Part shown: one piece after another, positions 53,233-64,000 of the stretch
How positions within the stretch are numbered: the first letter of the stretch is position 1
How the letters are laid out: each line of letters begins with the position of its first letter
Assembly (NCBI GenBank): GCA_004794785.1
Contig: SJOL01000548.1
Span: forward strand, 1-64,000
Reading direction: 5' to 3'
DNA length: 64,000 nucleotides
From: Opisthorchis felineus
Lineage: Eukaryota > Platyhelminthes > Trematoda > Opisthorchiida > Opisthorchiidae
Program-made: the position numbers and the translations under genes
The notes under the pieces: generated by a model
Databases searched by the model: none
Seen by the model: the letters and a program-made list of their open reading frames with translations, nothing else
Told to the model about the DNA's origin: nothing

Positions 53233-53619
53233 TCCGTCGCAGCAGAATCACAATGGGTAGAGTTGATACGAAATTGCAAGCGAAGGTGGCCAGGCAGCAA
53301 AATCTCGACATTAGCAACTACAGAGTACGCAGCCCTTAGTGGAAGTATGAACTTGGGGAACGGGCATCAAGGAAGCAAAACGGCGTTATAGTAAACAGGT
53401 GTAAATCACGCCACTCATGAGTAGTCAGAACAAAGATAGAAATAACCACTGATCGCTGTTGATTCGCAGGAGGAATCAACACTTACGCAGCCCTAAGGTT
53501 ACCGGCAGACTGATCAGCCGCTTGGTGGCTCCGCCCCTTGAAATTTGCACCATTCTTCCCTGCGGCTTGCAGTAGGTAAGGTAGGCGTATGTCTCGACTG
53601 AATGCTCCCCGAGTGGCCC

Positions 53620-54405
53620 TTACATTCGCCTGCCTAAGTGCCCATCGGTCGACTGAACTGCCTTCTCGACAATGCCCCTCTCCCACTGTCCTCTGGGTGC
53701 CCAAATATCTCTCAATATAACGAGATGTCCTTCATTCAAGCTCGTTCCTTGTTTATGCCACTTTGAAATCGTCTGCATGGGTGGGAGGTACTCCTTCATC
53801 CATCTATTCCAGAATAGGTCCGCTAAGTGGTTGGCTTTAGTTAGGTTGCGTAAGTTGACAAGATGACTTGCCGCTGAAGGATTTGCTCTCAAGACCAAAA
53901 AGTGGATGAGCATGCGAGCAGCGTAGTCATTGAGATATGAAGCCAGTTTCACTAACGGGCGGTGGTTGAGGATTTTTTTGATCTCAGTCGAGGTTGTCTG
54001 CAGCGTCTCGTCGTCTACCAGTTGTCTACCGCAAAATTCGCCTGACACTCCGAATTGGCCTCCCCCGAATACCTCCGTGATGCCTGACTTTCGGTAAGGA
54101 GAACACTCAGTCGCATTCCTGCTCTGGTGGCTTGGTCCACAACTCATCCTGGTCCGTTTACGAAGATATTCCTTCACGTCGGCTTCGGTCCCCTTACAAT
54201 TAATTCCGCTGTCACTATAAAACATTACTGGGTTGCCCATATTACCTGACTGTTGAGTATCATTCCATCCTTGACTATATTCCACACGAACCGGAGGTGG
54301 CTTCAAAAGCACTTTGTTCATTTCTTCGTGGATAAGTGCTTTACGGATATCGGTCTTGTTCGGCTTGTGAGGGGGGACCACTGGATGATGTGGCAAGTGC
54401 CACAC
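53620..54405 (-). pseudogene. Pao/BEL RT start fused to integrase/DUF5641 end
   Basis: One 261-codon frame begins with WHLPHHPVVPPHKPNKT (RT entry), then jumps to VMFYSDSGINCKGTEADV (integrase core, with the usual Asn after SD replaced), RQLVDDETLQTTSTEIKKIL and LTKANHLADLFWNRWMKEYL (DUF5641), ending VILRDIWAPRGQWERGIVEK. The deletion kept the frame by chance or by selection-free decay; no function is inferred. Confidence 0.85.
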
Positions 54406-54996
54406 TCTGCCAGTGCGTTCGGTCTTGGAGTCGTGTCTGGCAGGCTCTGCATATTCCTAAACCATATATTCGTTAATAGCGTGACGGAGAGGTCGTTGAA
54501 ATGACTATCCTCTATAGACAATTCACCAAGGGGGTTGAGTCTTTGATGAGCAACAAGTTGCTTTGACGACAAGCTCTGGAAACCCGTTCTCCAGCGTGGA
54601 TCGACTTCACAAAGTCCATCTGTCAGTTTCGGCGAACACCCTGCGATAGCCAGCGTATCTTCGTCGGTTTGCGACGCAGGGCGCTCGTATGTTGATGGGT
54701 CTCGGAGCTCCATATTCAACGTGGTCTCCAGTTTCTAACTCAGACTGTCCTCGGTATGGCTGGTGAGCTGGTTGACCCGAGCTAATTTGTCGTTCGCACC
54801 ATTTGCCGGCCCCAAAAGGACTCATCCGACTGGTGTTTGATTAGCATAAGGTTCGCGCGGCCTTCCCGTTCGGCTTTCTAGCACCCAGTGTGCCATCGGC
54901 ACGTTCATCCTTATCAAGAGGGATTTTGGTTAGCTTCCAGATGTCTCAAAGAGGATTCCTTTCAAGAGGGCTTCCTAGACCACAGCTGCTCTGTAC

Positions 54997-55245
54997 TCAA
55001 CGTCTGAGTAACTGACGGAAGAGGTTGAATGGTCTATTCTTTGCAGCCTGCAAACTCTCAGGCGGCACCAACGCATGTGTTTCAACACTGACCCGAGTAG
55101 TTAATACCTCAGTCTGACCGTGGAGGCTGGCAAGGGCAAAGTTAGTAGGCTGTCCCAATAGTTCGAGCTTTAAGGCGACGTCCACTTTTAGCATCGCAGA
55201 GTTGGAATCCCTGTCAAGAAGTGCATAGGCCCTGAAAAACTCCAT
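54997..55245 (-). pseudogene. Pao/BEL aspartic protease remnant (DUF1758)
   Basis: 82 codons with YALLDRDSNSAML, corresponding to the ALLD-x-G-S catalytic region of DUF1758. The usual Gly after the catalytic Asp is replaced (Asp-Arg-Asp-Ser), so it is probably inactive. Confidence 0.7.
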
Positions 55246-55425
55246 GCGGGCTACGAAGAGTTACAGGCAGTACACCGAGCGCCACGGACGTCCCATTTCA
55301 TGATCTGCTGGAGCAGTTGGTACTGAGGTTTGAGCGGCATTTCTCCTGGAACGTTGGCTCCACTGATTTAGTTAAAGGTCGGGTGTGAGGGTAGAGTAGT
55401 GAGTGGTGTAGGTCTTCGCAGTCAT

Positions 55426-55968
55426 TTAGTCCACAACATCGTCGGCACCGCTTAGCGTCATACCTTGGCTTGAGACACAGCTCGCAAGGTACAGCCGAGC
55501 AGACAAAGGCTGCGCGCCCATCGGCGTTCGGGTAGACGAATTGTGCTCTTCGTCGTAGTACAAACACAGATGGAACACCGTCATACTATGCTTCCTCCTT
55601 CTGGACCCGTTAGCTTCATAATCCGTCGCAAGTGTGAAAACCTTTGACGGTGGTGTCGTTAGGACCCTGCTGGGGCGTTCTGCTATCCTGGTGATCGGCA
55701 GAGAAGCGCCCGGCAAATAGGTCTTTCTAACCGATAATGAGCTCGCTTGGTCTTGAACATCATTCCTGAGAATTTCTGAGGCTCCGTCAAACCACTTCAA
55801 TTGAACGCTGATTGAGAGGCGATTGAGGATGACACCTATAGTCATCCTGGTATTCAGCTCAGATAAATAATTAAATGGTGGAAGAACCGACCAACAGGCC
55901 TTCATTGTGTCTACTAGCTTCAGTGGGGCACTGGCACCATTTGGACCGATTGGTGGACCGGTGTTCAT
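55426..55968 (-). pseudogene. Pao/BEL gag continuation and zinc-knuckle region
   Basis: Contains LKLVDTMKACWSVL, FNYLSELNTRMTI and RLSISVQLKWFDGASEIL, as in the DUF1759-downstream gag of Pao/BEL. A frameshift leads to Cys-rich remains (VPCELCLKPRYDAKRCRRCC, about 55510-55430), a decayed zinc-knuckle. Confidence 0.8.
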
Positions 55969-55977
55969 AGACGCGAG

Positions 55978-56310
55978 TTATTCCCATGAGACAACTAAAG
56001 GGTTGCCTAATCTACGATCCAGGATCCTCCATGCTTCCGGGTAGTCGCGTTCCGGCTTCAGTATCGTACAGGGGTCGATTGCTTCCCGTGATTCGCCTTC
56101 GCACGCGTCGCTCAAGAAAGCCAGACGATTAGCGGGATCCGCAACATATTGGGTCACCCCGCCGGTGAAGCCTCTGAGAAATTTCCAATAATGTAAGGGG
56201 TTTCCGCACAACGTGGGTACCTTCTTCTGAGGCGTGCCCATGCAGGGGTTTAGTAGCTCCGGGAGATGTTTTTGCGATAGAGACACCAAGTGTGTGCTTT
56301 GTGAAGGCAT
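55978..56310 (-). pseudogene. Pao/BEL gag-like region (DUF1759)
   Basis: 110 open codons with NPLHYWKFLRGF, NRLAFLSDACEGESREAI and YPEAWRILDRRLGNP, the typical spacing of the DUF1759 domain in Pao/BEL elements (short path to a capsid-like region). Confidence 0.85.
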
Positions 56311-56719
56311 CGTAGCATAATTGGGGATAGCGGCCCCCCTGACCTACAGACCTAGTGGAGTCTCGGTATCCCCTATCTGCAGCAGTATTAGTATACAACT
56401 CTGATATTTGGCAATCTGTTGACGAACCTTTGCCATCTCTATCTCCAACTATCCATGTCTATCTGTCAGCTTGATTGGGAGCTCTTGCTCCGGAGCCGAA
56501 GGGAAGCCATCTAGTGAAGGAAGATTAGGAAAATTATAAGAAGTTTCGGTATACATGGTAGAAACGTCTTCCATACTGTATGTTGGGTTTTTCAATGACG
56601 TCATTGATTAACTATTGATTAACTTTGCGGGATCCGGGCAGCTAAGGATCTTATAAGACGACTGAAGCTGCCTGAGAACACGAAATTTATTCATTTGTAT
56701 ATTTAATGCATTTTGTATA

Positions 56720-57100
56720 TTCCAATTGGGTGACGTGCGAATAACCGGACAAGATTTTGGCAATCTTGAGTTTTGTCATCAGAATGCGGTAGTATACGCA
56801 AGATACGTGTATAAAAGCTATTCAAACCTGAACTTATATGCTTTCAGTCTGCATGTTGCCCGTTTTGGTGCAAGTCCAAAGAAAGCCCGGAGGGAACGAT
56901 CTTAGTTATTGAGATATTTGCGAGTACAGCACGTGTCGACGCATGTGTTCAAATAGTATTTGTAAAAAGTTCGTCGAAATTGGTTCGACCTGTCAAGCTC
57001 CAAATTTCATGAGGTATTGTGAGTGGATATCAACTATCTGAGGTAAATGTGAAAACTCTACGTTCAACCAAAGGGTTTGGTCGCAGGAAGGTAATAAACT
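56720..57100 (+). repeat. Dispersed repeat, copy B
   Basis: Same family and orientation as 23100-23560. It lies about 320 bases outside the 5' (gag) side of the Pao/BEL remnant, the place where an LTR would sit, but no matching copy was seen at the other end (52.4-53.5 kb). Confidence 0.75.
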
Positions 57101-57189
57101 GCCTCACCAAAGCCAACTTGGCTTTATTTAGGCTACCTCCCCTCAGCACCCTACACCAGCAACAATGATGGCAAATATTCTACGGTGGA

Positions 57190-57590
57190 ATCTTCCCACA
57201 AATTCTCACGGTCCTTCATGTCTTATTCTCTCGAGTCCTACTGTTCCCTAAGTGAAAGACCTAGGTCTTAAGTGCTCCTGCGTTTGCCATTTCTCAACAT
57301 GCGTGGTGCAAAGTGGCCAAAGCTCGCAAGCTCTGTGCTTTTATTCGCCGATCTTTCCACAGTAAACCATGTTTACTTGCCATTTTTAAGCCATTTGTAG
57401 GACCCACTCTGGAAACTCTCTCCGAGTTCGCCTCACAGTATCTAAAGGCATGCCGAACTGCTGTGAAGAATGTGCAGCGCTCATTTACTAGGTTTTTGTT
57501 TCCAGCCGCACCCGTACTAACGTCATCTTCGCTGTTTGACACTCGTGCCAGATCCTCTAGAGCTGAGGCGCATTAGATTAAACCAAAGGC
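57190..57590 (+). mobile_element. Non-LTR (Jockey/CR1-like) reverse transcriptase C-terminal fragment
   Basis: Plus-strand translation reads VKDLG, then KVAKARKLCAFIRRSFHS, LLAIFKPFVGPTLETLSEF, YLKACRTAVKNVQRSFTR and, after a frame change, DPLELRRIRLN. This is the RT thumb signature of Jockey/CR1-like elements (LG..S....H...V..KA...I.R.F.......F..FVRP.LEY......L......E.VQR.FTR). The exact clade is uncertain. Confidence 0.75.
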
Positions 57591-57599
57591 CTTTTGCAT

Positions 57600-60450
57600 C
57601 GCCTAATCTACCGACGGGCTACACACCTGAATGCCGCTGTGAGTTTTCTCCTGCCCTCCCTATAACGTTCGCGGGTCCGGATTTTTGCTCCATTGTCGAT
57701 TTCTCGAACTGTATTTAGTCAAATCGTTTTCCTTTGCCTGCATTCCAAACCATGAAACAGGCTCCCCTCCCATATCCGTATTATATCCTCTCCTGTGTGC
57801 ATTCGAGACACCCTTGATTCATACCCTTCTGTTGGGGGAGCGAGCGTCCTCTTGCACCACAGCTTACATTGGACACCTTTTTGAAAGAGGCCCTAAGCCC
57901 TTCTAAGTTGCGCTCTCATCCTAAGTGTCTTATTAATTGGCCATAGCATGTACATTTACCAGCTTTAACCATTTAGCACTGACCCACATATGACGCAGCT
58001 TCCCTACCAAGTGTTCTTGACAATTAATTACCCTCTTACCTATCTCTTACGTATAGGTTTCACTTCCTGTGACTGCATCCGCACCTGCTCTTTGAAGTGC
58101 AGATCTTTTGCCGAGACTGTCTATCACCTGCCATCGTAACTGTTCTCATGCCCATCTCCACTGACCCCGTTAAATTTCCTTCCCTTTAGCCTTAAGCTTC
58201 TGTGCCCAGACGACTCATTCCTTGTTCTTTTAAGCCGGGTATCATCCTTGGGTAACACTGTCAGCTCCATTAAATGCCTAGTACTTTTCTTTTCCATGGT
58301 CTATCTAACATAGACGAAACCGAAGCCCTATTTCCTCACTCTTCAAAACCATTCTGCGTCCTCTATCTACGCGCAGTACAAGCACATCAAATAGTGGGTC
58401 CAAAGATGCGCAAAGAAAGAAATGCTTGCTTGGTTACACAGCCCATTCTTTCACACACACGCACAAGACACTGTGGTGCGCCGCTGCTTGACACGGCGGT
58501 GCACAACAATGCTTCGTCGTCGTTTGGCCTTCTAGTATCACGGGTGTTTTGCCCATCGCCGGTGGCTCTGATCCTGGCCTTTAATCCAGGAAATTCATAA
58601 AAGAGCACTGTTGTTGTTCGTCTGTAGCTGGTTTGGAATTCTTCTGATTGTCATTTATCTGGCACCGCCACGAAGTAAAAGCGAGGGAAAACTGTCCCGT
58701 CGTCTAATTTTTTGACAAAAATGTATGGGTTAGCCTGGAGATACTTTGCGAGGCTAAAGACTAACATCGTCGTGCAAGGCTGTTACCACCTTCGTCTTAG
58801 CCGGGGTTGCAACAACCCAGATATAACACACGATCGTCCCCCTTGTTGTTGAAATGATCACATACACATACAAATATATATATATACATATGTGTGCATA
58901 TACATATATATATATATACAAGTATAAAAGCCTTATTATTCCCTGAATATCAACAGTGACGGCTAGCGCCTGTTGGCCGTTTTTGCCATGCACCATTCGT
59001 TGCTTGGAGCTGGCAGCATTGACTCAGTGACTGGCGAACCATACTCTTACCTCGCTGTTCAGTAGTTCCCAGCTAAACTACAGTCTCTGTCAATTATCTC
59101 GGAAGCTCTTGCTCAACCAATCATTATCCGTCTGCTATCCCTCTTCACAGTAACCTCCTTGCGCGATGGAGAACTTCTGACTGGATTCTTTAGCTGGGCT
59201 ATAAACTACTGCCGCCTCAAGTCTTACGCACCCTGTCCTCGCCTGTACCAATTGGTCCAACGGCTAGCCTCTTTGCTTTCTAACTCGGCGGCTGAGTCTT
59301 CACCTTCCCAAGATTACGCGACTACATTCACCCTGGCTTTACGCCCTCTGACTGACTGACGCTCACTGCAAGGCACGAGACACAGCTCCTACCACCAATG
59401 GTAGTCCCTTGCATTGCTACCTGAATGTACTGCATACTCGCCGAGCAGAAGCACACCAATAACATTTGTTGTGTCCTCATGCGACGTAGGCAACCTCCGC
59501 TAGTCCTTGGTTGCTAGAACAGCCAAAAATGCACTTTTTCGTTGGTTTACTTAGCTGTCTGTCATTCCCTATTGGATTTTTTCTATTGGACACCGTCTTA
59601 TCTGATACCCCCCGAAACTCGCCTGACGCTAATGATCTCATTCCTTTTTCCTCCTCTTCCCAAGCTTCAAGCTGTAGCGGTAGCTGCTCCGAAAGTCCCG
59701 AATTCATTCATTCATTCTGGCTGGTCTCATGTTTACACCCACATAGTCCTACAGCGGAATCGAAGTTACCCGTGACTACATCGGCCTGAATCTACCTGTG
59801 TCAGTCAACCCAGATTCAGCAGTCACAGGAATGCGCATATCCTGCCAAGTTGCCGCCATGTTGACGTCGCTACGGGGCTGCCAGAAACCGAGGTGTCATT
59901 AAAATGATGGCACGGCCCTGCCATACTCAGTCTGATGGCACTCCCGCAGTTATTTTCTATCCACTCTCAAATGTCACCTCTGGCCCACTCGGGGCTGTAA
60001 TTGCAACTACGAATGAGCAGTTCACCCGGCCACAACCGCCTCTGGGATGAGTTTGCTCTTACCCGCTGAACCACCGCTCAGTATACGCACAATGGATTTA
60101 ATTTCTCGAAAGCTATGACGTATTCAGGGTCACTACTTCATAGTATAGAATGCTATGTATGGTGAATTATTCCGCAAATTATCAGCATGGGTGATGTGTT
60201 TAAGTGAGCAAATCTTCAAGGTCATCAATTGCCACGGACAGAGAATACGTTGCCCAATGTAACAAGATATCGCGAATTGCAGTAAAAAGTGAAACACTTA
60301 GAGTTTCGCAGCTGAAATACTTCACTGAACTTTCCAGAGGCTACATGGCCCTTGTGGATGCAAAATAAGCGGAGTTGCCGCTCCTGTTATATATTTTTTG
60401 GTGTTTATATCCGCTAGACTGGTTGAATACCGAAGTCTGTGTTCAGGAAC
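57600..60450. other. Intergenic, pyrimidine-rich then mixed, 2.85 kb
   Basis: C/T-rich on the plus strand to about 59.8 kb. Open frames (58274-58600, 59159-59359, 59511-59789 and antisense shadows) are compositional and unrecognised. A TA/CA microsatellite lies at 58860-58922. Nothing else can be supported. Confidence 0.6.
58860..58922. repeat. AT/ATAC microsatellite
   Basis: Runs of TA dinucleotides interrupted by CATATG and GTGTGC. An antisense open frame across it is purely compositional (Tyr/Ile/Leu-rich). Confidence 0.9.
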
Positions 60451-60461
60451 TTCGATAATTG

Positions 60462-61290
60462 CTATTCCGAGCTAACATCGCGGAAGCCGCATTCATTTTT
60501 GCCGGATAAATCGTTCCAGGATGGAAGAACGTAAGGCATGCAGATGTTGCGGATGTTCGTTGTTAAAAGACAGAGCACTTCATTATAACTTGCAAAATAT
60601 GCCAGGACGACCATGTCATTGATCACAGTGGACTGCTGAACGAACCTAGCTGACGCACACAACCAATACCATTTTTATGGCGTGCTCCAGAGCATCGAAG
60701 TGATGCACTCCGATGTTAAGACGAACATTGGCACTCCCAGACGGTTGTTGGTCACATTACCAAAGTGGACCTTCCCGGATTAGGCGTGCGTACTCCATTT
60801 TTGGGTGACATACAGCCAGTGGGCCTTAAGATAAGAAACGAATCGCTGGTCCGTGCGGCGCAGTTTTTGCAAATCTTGCGTGAATCAGCGCGCTCATAGT
60901 ATGATCAAAAAAGAACCCACAGTACGTCATTGTCCAAAGAGGCTATGCGGTGGGATATGCGCCGCCTGTTCGCAGAATGTGTCTGTGACCAAACATAATG
61001 GATGGTATATGATACATACGTAATTCATGATAGCTTTTCTAATATGAAGGTAGCACAACATAAAGTCGCAGCCGAACACTACTCTTGCAGCCCACAGTTG
61101 TGTTGCTAACTTGTCAATGACGAAAGTCTTCACTTGATCCTGCTCATCCATCATTTATTTGAATAAGCCGAACGGTTGACGCATGGGAGCAAGCTGATCG
61201 CTTCCCACGAAGGCATACATTACCGGACGCCCGGCACCCATGCCGTCCGTGATCAGGAAGGTGTGCAGCTTGTATATCCAGGCCGGATAT
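60462..61290 (-). pseudogene. MULE-like (ZSWIM-type) transposase, broken
   Basis: Minus strand from about 61260: FLITDGMGAGRPVMYAFVG (first catalytic Asp in TDG), stop, then VKTFVIDKLATQLWAARVVF and LCYLHIRKAI (second Asp and the C..H helix of MULE transposases). Lower down come HWLYVTQKWSTHA and VHFGNVTNNRLG (about 60768-60730; the region of the third acidic residue), and VVLAYFASYNEV. Several stops and frameshifts. MULE identity is from remembered family motifs; no terminal inverted repeats were looked for beyond the eye. Confidence 0.75.
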
Positions 61291-61659
61291 TAGTTGCTTT
61301 AAAAACGGTTTGTCGTGTGCGTTCTGTCGATATTTACCACATTTGAGGGGCGTTGAAACAACGCCACCTGCTGCTATATGGCGAAGCATATGTGGCTACC
61401 GTGACCTTCGCTTGACTGCAGCACGGGTACGTGTCTGGTCTCCCAAATTTTTTGCTAGGACCGAAGGCATATCCCCTGCCACAACAAAATCCAACCATGC
61501 TGCACCTACCTAACAGAGCTGATCGACATTTCCGGCGGTAGTTTTATCTGTCCTGAGTGGTAGCGATCTTGCCGAATTTACCGGCCACAATCTGCCGCAC
61601 TTCACACGACGGCGGTTCATACTTCAGCAGGGCACTACAGGTGCCCAACTCCTCTTCGG

Positions 61660-62440
61660 TTGGCCGTTGATATACCGGAAGCCGATCGTTACGGTTGCTT
61701 TCGGTTGTGCAATGGGGACCTCCATCGAGGAATATATCCAGCGCCAGCAGCTGCGTTGGTTAGGCTGTGTATTAAATATGCCGAACCAGCGTTTGCCGAA
61801 GCAAGCGATGTTTTCCGAGCCAAATCCAGTGTGGCGGAAGCAAAGAGATAACCAACCCTTTACCTGGCAGAGGGATGTGAAAGAGATTACGAAATGTTTG
61901 GGTGCTGTCGGGGTTACTCGCCTTCCAGGATGGGGAACACGTGATCCCTATTGCGCCTGGTTGGAGGCATGGCTGCTAATCAACGTCAGTGGCAGTCTTA
62001 TTGTCAGTTTCTATCCAGATTGTCTGAATGCTTGTGTGAAGGCTTAGGCACCTTGGAATGATTGTGGTTAGCTTGAACTAAGTCCCTTCCTTGTCCGTTT
62101 CATTCTTTCCCTCATAACAAGGCTTTCAAATTAATCATGGTTGTACGACAGTGAAGCGTCAGTGTTTAACACTTACGTCGTTCTGTCTCTTAGGATGGTA
62201 GGGCTAGGTAGTGTCCAAAAAGACCAATCAGGTAGGACATATTTGACTGATCAGGCAAGGCGCATTGATGGAATGGAGTTTTGGGAATCAAGATCTATCG
62301 ACCACTTAAAGAACAGAAGTGGGGATAATGGAATTATGGCGGTGTGTGCTACTTGGGTGTGAGTTGAAGGATATTATTCCTGGGCAGTGAGATGCAGTAA
62401 ACCTTGCAGTCCCCAGCTAGATTATCATCATCGTCAGAGA
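61660..62440 (+). mobile_element. RTE-type retrotransposon 3' end
   Basis: Frame from 61667 encodes FGCAMGTSIEEYIQRQQLRW, LNMPNQRLPKQAMF, TWQRDVKEITKCLGAVG and TRLPGWGTRDPYCAWLEA, the C-terminus of the same RTE group as 38890-41060. The 3' tails match too: TGGTTGTACGACAGTGAAGC here against the same sequence with two changes on the minus strand near 39055. It ends near ATCATCATCGTCAGAGACAG. Truncated at its 5' end. Confidence 0.88.
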
Positions 62441-63200
62441 CAGTTATTTATTTGGTGGGAATACTACTGCGGTTGAGTCTGAGGTGGTTACAGTTTATGA
62501 CGGGGAGGACAGAGCTGTCGATTATATTAAACTATATGGAATCGGTATCGGGAAGCAGAAGTTGAGTGAAGTTAGGATTTGGTGCTCTAAATGAGCAGAT
62601 TAGACAGCAGGTACCCGCCCACTCACTGGATCGTCGCTACGGTTACATACATGGGTACAGGCTTGAAGACGCCTGAGGTCCTTGATCCTAGGGCTCAAGT
62701 TTATACCACTTGATCTTACGACTGACCTGTAAACAGCCCTCTTTAGCTCTAACTTCGCTGCGTCCAATAATGCATATGATCACTGTGTCCCTCTATCGCA
62801 TCATCGTTGTACACACGGCTACCCCACTCTCGCAAATGGGACTATCTGAGCGACTAGTAAGTTTACCTTTATAACAGTAAGAATCCAGCTTCAGTGTGGA
62901 CACCGACCGGGCGTTGTTGACAGCAGGGTTTTTTAAGCTCTGCGTGAGTTATCCACTACAACTTTGTTTAACTGTGTCTTCAATGATATTATGGAAAACG
63001 TACATGACCTGCAGTTGATTACACATTTTCTTCCCTTCAGAGACCCTCTCGAATGAAAGTGGCTTCCTGAAATGGATTGATGGCACATTTCCATTGTACC
63101 GATGAAACCAATAAATAGAAACATAATTCGTCAAGGATGGTTGTATAATTTTTAGTCACAGGCTTGGAAGATGGAGGACCGTGTATGGATATTAAGGACC
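62441..63200. other. Intergenic, unrecognised
   Basis: No credible open frame, RNA or known repeat in this 760-base stretch between the RTE tail and the tandem repeat. Confidence 0.6.
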
Positions 63201-63201
63201 G

Positions 63202-63620
63202 CCGTTGGTCCTTGCCTCAGGCTTTTATGTATAGTCGAGGCCTTACAATCAGCTGCGCGCATGGGTAAGGGTATATCAGTTACTTTAAGTAGCCGAGGTG
63301 AGCGACAACGCAAACATGTATGAGTATGACAGGCAGTCGTTGGCCGTTAGATAAGGCTGTCACGTACAGTTGAGGCCTCGTATTCATCGGCGTGAATACC
63401 TACTGGCTTGGTTTTTACTATGAGTGGCGAAGATAAATGATAACGCGCACAGTTATGAGCATGAAGGTCTTCGTTGGCCATTGGATTAGTCGGCCGTGCG
63501 TAGCTGGGGCCTCATAATCAGCGTCGCACATAGACATGGTCCTAGCAGTTATGATAAGCAGCCAAGGTAGACGACAGGGCGAGATGTTGTCAGGATGACC
63601 AGTGTTGGTTGGCCTTATTT
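63202..63620 (+). repeat. Diverged tandem repeat, unit about 135 bp
   Basis: The anchor CGTTGG(C/T)C recurs at about 63202, 63339, 63473 and 63608, spaced 137, 134 and 135 bases. Within each unit follow (G/A)AGGC-like, AGTTGAGGCCT(C/T)-like (AGTCGAGGCCTTACAATCAG, AGTTGAGGCCTCGTATTCAT, AGCTGGGGCCTCATAATCAG), a (G/C)GCA-rich part, and GAGTATGACAGG / GAGCATGAAGGT / TCAGGATGACCAG. Three full units and the start of a fourth. Confidence 0.85.
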
Positions 63621-64000
63621 TCCGGCAGTTAAGTTGGGCTGTTTGACGTTTTCTTACCAAGGAGAGCGATTATTTCAGTGGGGGGGGGTACGCAAGCAAA
63701 CGTCAATCCACCATTTTTCTGGGTAGAATTTACAATGGGTAGTGTGTGGATGTTATCTCACATGTAAAGAACACCGCCGAATGCTACAATATGCTAAAGC
63801 TTGATTTCTCGTGAACTGGTTACGAAATACGAATAGGCAATGGTCGATGACCCTGAAGTTTCGCTCACTTTAACAAAATGCAATAGGCGACATAACACCA
63901 AAACGTGTAGACAGATTAGACTAACTCCCCGTTAAAGTCGCTACTTCAAAAACCCCATAGTTTCGCCTAAAATAACGTGGGTTTACTTCTGGTGAGCGGC
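63621..64000. other. Right edge, unrecognised
   Basis: Contains a run of G at about 63680 and AT-rich sequence. No gene or known repeat was seen. Confidence 0.6.

Larger units (their letters stand above)
53480..56400 (-). mobile_element. Pao/BEL LTR retrotransposon, internally deleted
   Basis: Minus-strand order from 56400 down: gag-like DUF1759 region, gag middle, zinc-knuckle region, DUF1758 aspartic protease, start of the reverse transcriptase (VWHLPHHPVVPPHKPNK), then directly integrase core remains and the C-terminal DUF5641 region. Most of the RT and all of RNase H are missing: the RT entry motif and an integrase-like SDSGIN...GTEADVKEYL lie within about 200 bases. Many stops and frameshifts. 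LTRs were not identified with confidence. Confidence 0.88.

Noticed and set aside
58274..58608. Overlapping frames on both strands near 58.4 kb
   Set aside because: Composition reflects a pyrimidine-rich stretch; no family signature.
58754..58996. Minus-strand frame rich in Tyr and Ile
   Set aside because: It is a translation of the AT microsatellite.
1..64000. CRISPR arrays, prokaryotic operons, rRNA genes
   Set aside because: No direct repeats with uniform spacers, no ribosome-binding-site-led gene runs and no rRNA-like sequence were seen; the window is eukaryotic.

Overview
The window looks like nuclear DNA of a parasitic flatworm, most likely a digenean trematode. The reasons are a very large gene cut by dozens of small introns, and decayed transposons of types familiar from fluke genomes: RTE-type non-LTR elements, a Pao/BEL element, a MULE-like transposase and a Jockey/CR1-like fragment. 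The species cannot be named from sequence alone. No prokaryotic gene organisation is seen.

Positions 2617 to 48268 on the plus strand hold the 3' part of one spectraplakin gene (MACF1 / dystonin / Short stop / VAB-10 family). I joined 42 exons by matching acceptor and donor sites and codon phase. With the preferred boundaries they give 12,639 coding bases, about 4,212 residues, with no internal stop. The product is a long spectrin-repeat rod (exons 1-37), two canonical EF-hands (exons 37 and 38), a GAS2/GAR microtubule-binding domain (exons 38-39) and a Ser/Pro/Arg-rich tail (exons 40-42) ending at a TAA at 48266-48268. The 5' end, with the expected actin-binding and plakin regions, lies outside the window. 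In this family the protein links F-actin at its N-terminus to microtubules at its C-terminus.

Gene details of note are a GC-AG intron, a 27-base microexon, an 85-base exon in one of the larger introns, a likely Ser/Arg-rich cassette exon that would break a spectrin helix, symmetric phase-1 tail exons suggesting alternative C-termini, and a candidate EB1-binding SKLP motif. The larger introns carry antisense retrotransposon remains (37.1-37.7 kb and 38.9-41.1 kb), a dispersed repeat (23.1-23.6 kb) and microsatellites.

From 48.3 kb to the end I find no intact host gene. This part is a graveyard of mobile elements: an internally deleted Pao/BEL element (53.5-56.4 kb, minus), a second copy of the dispersed repeat (56.7-57.1 kb), a Jockey/CR1-like reverse transcriptase fragment (57.3-57.6 kb, plus), a broken MULE-like transposase (60.5-61.3 kb, minus), an RTE 3' end (61.7-62.4 kb, plus) and a diverged tandem repeat of about 135 bp (63.2-63.6 kb). 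Bases 1-2616 are probably an upstream intron of the spectraplakin gene. I did not identify a wholly new system; the most useful novelties are in the exon architecture and the repeat relationships.
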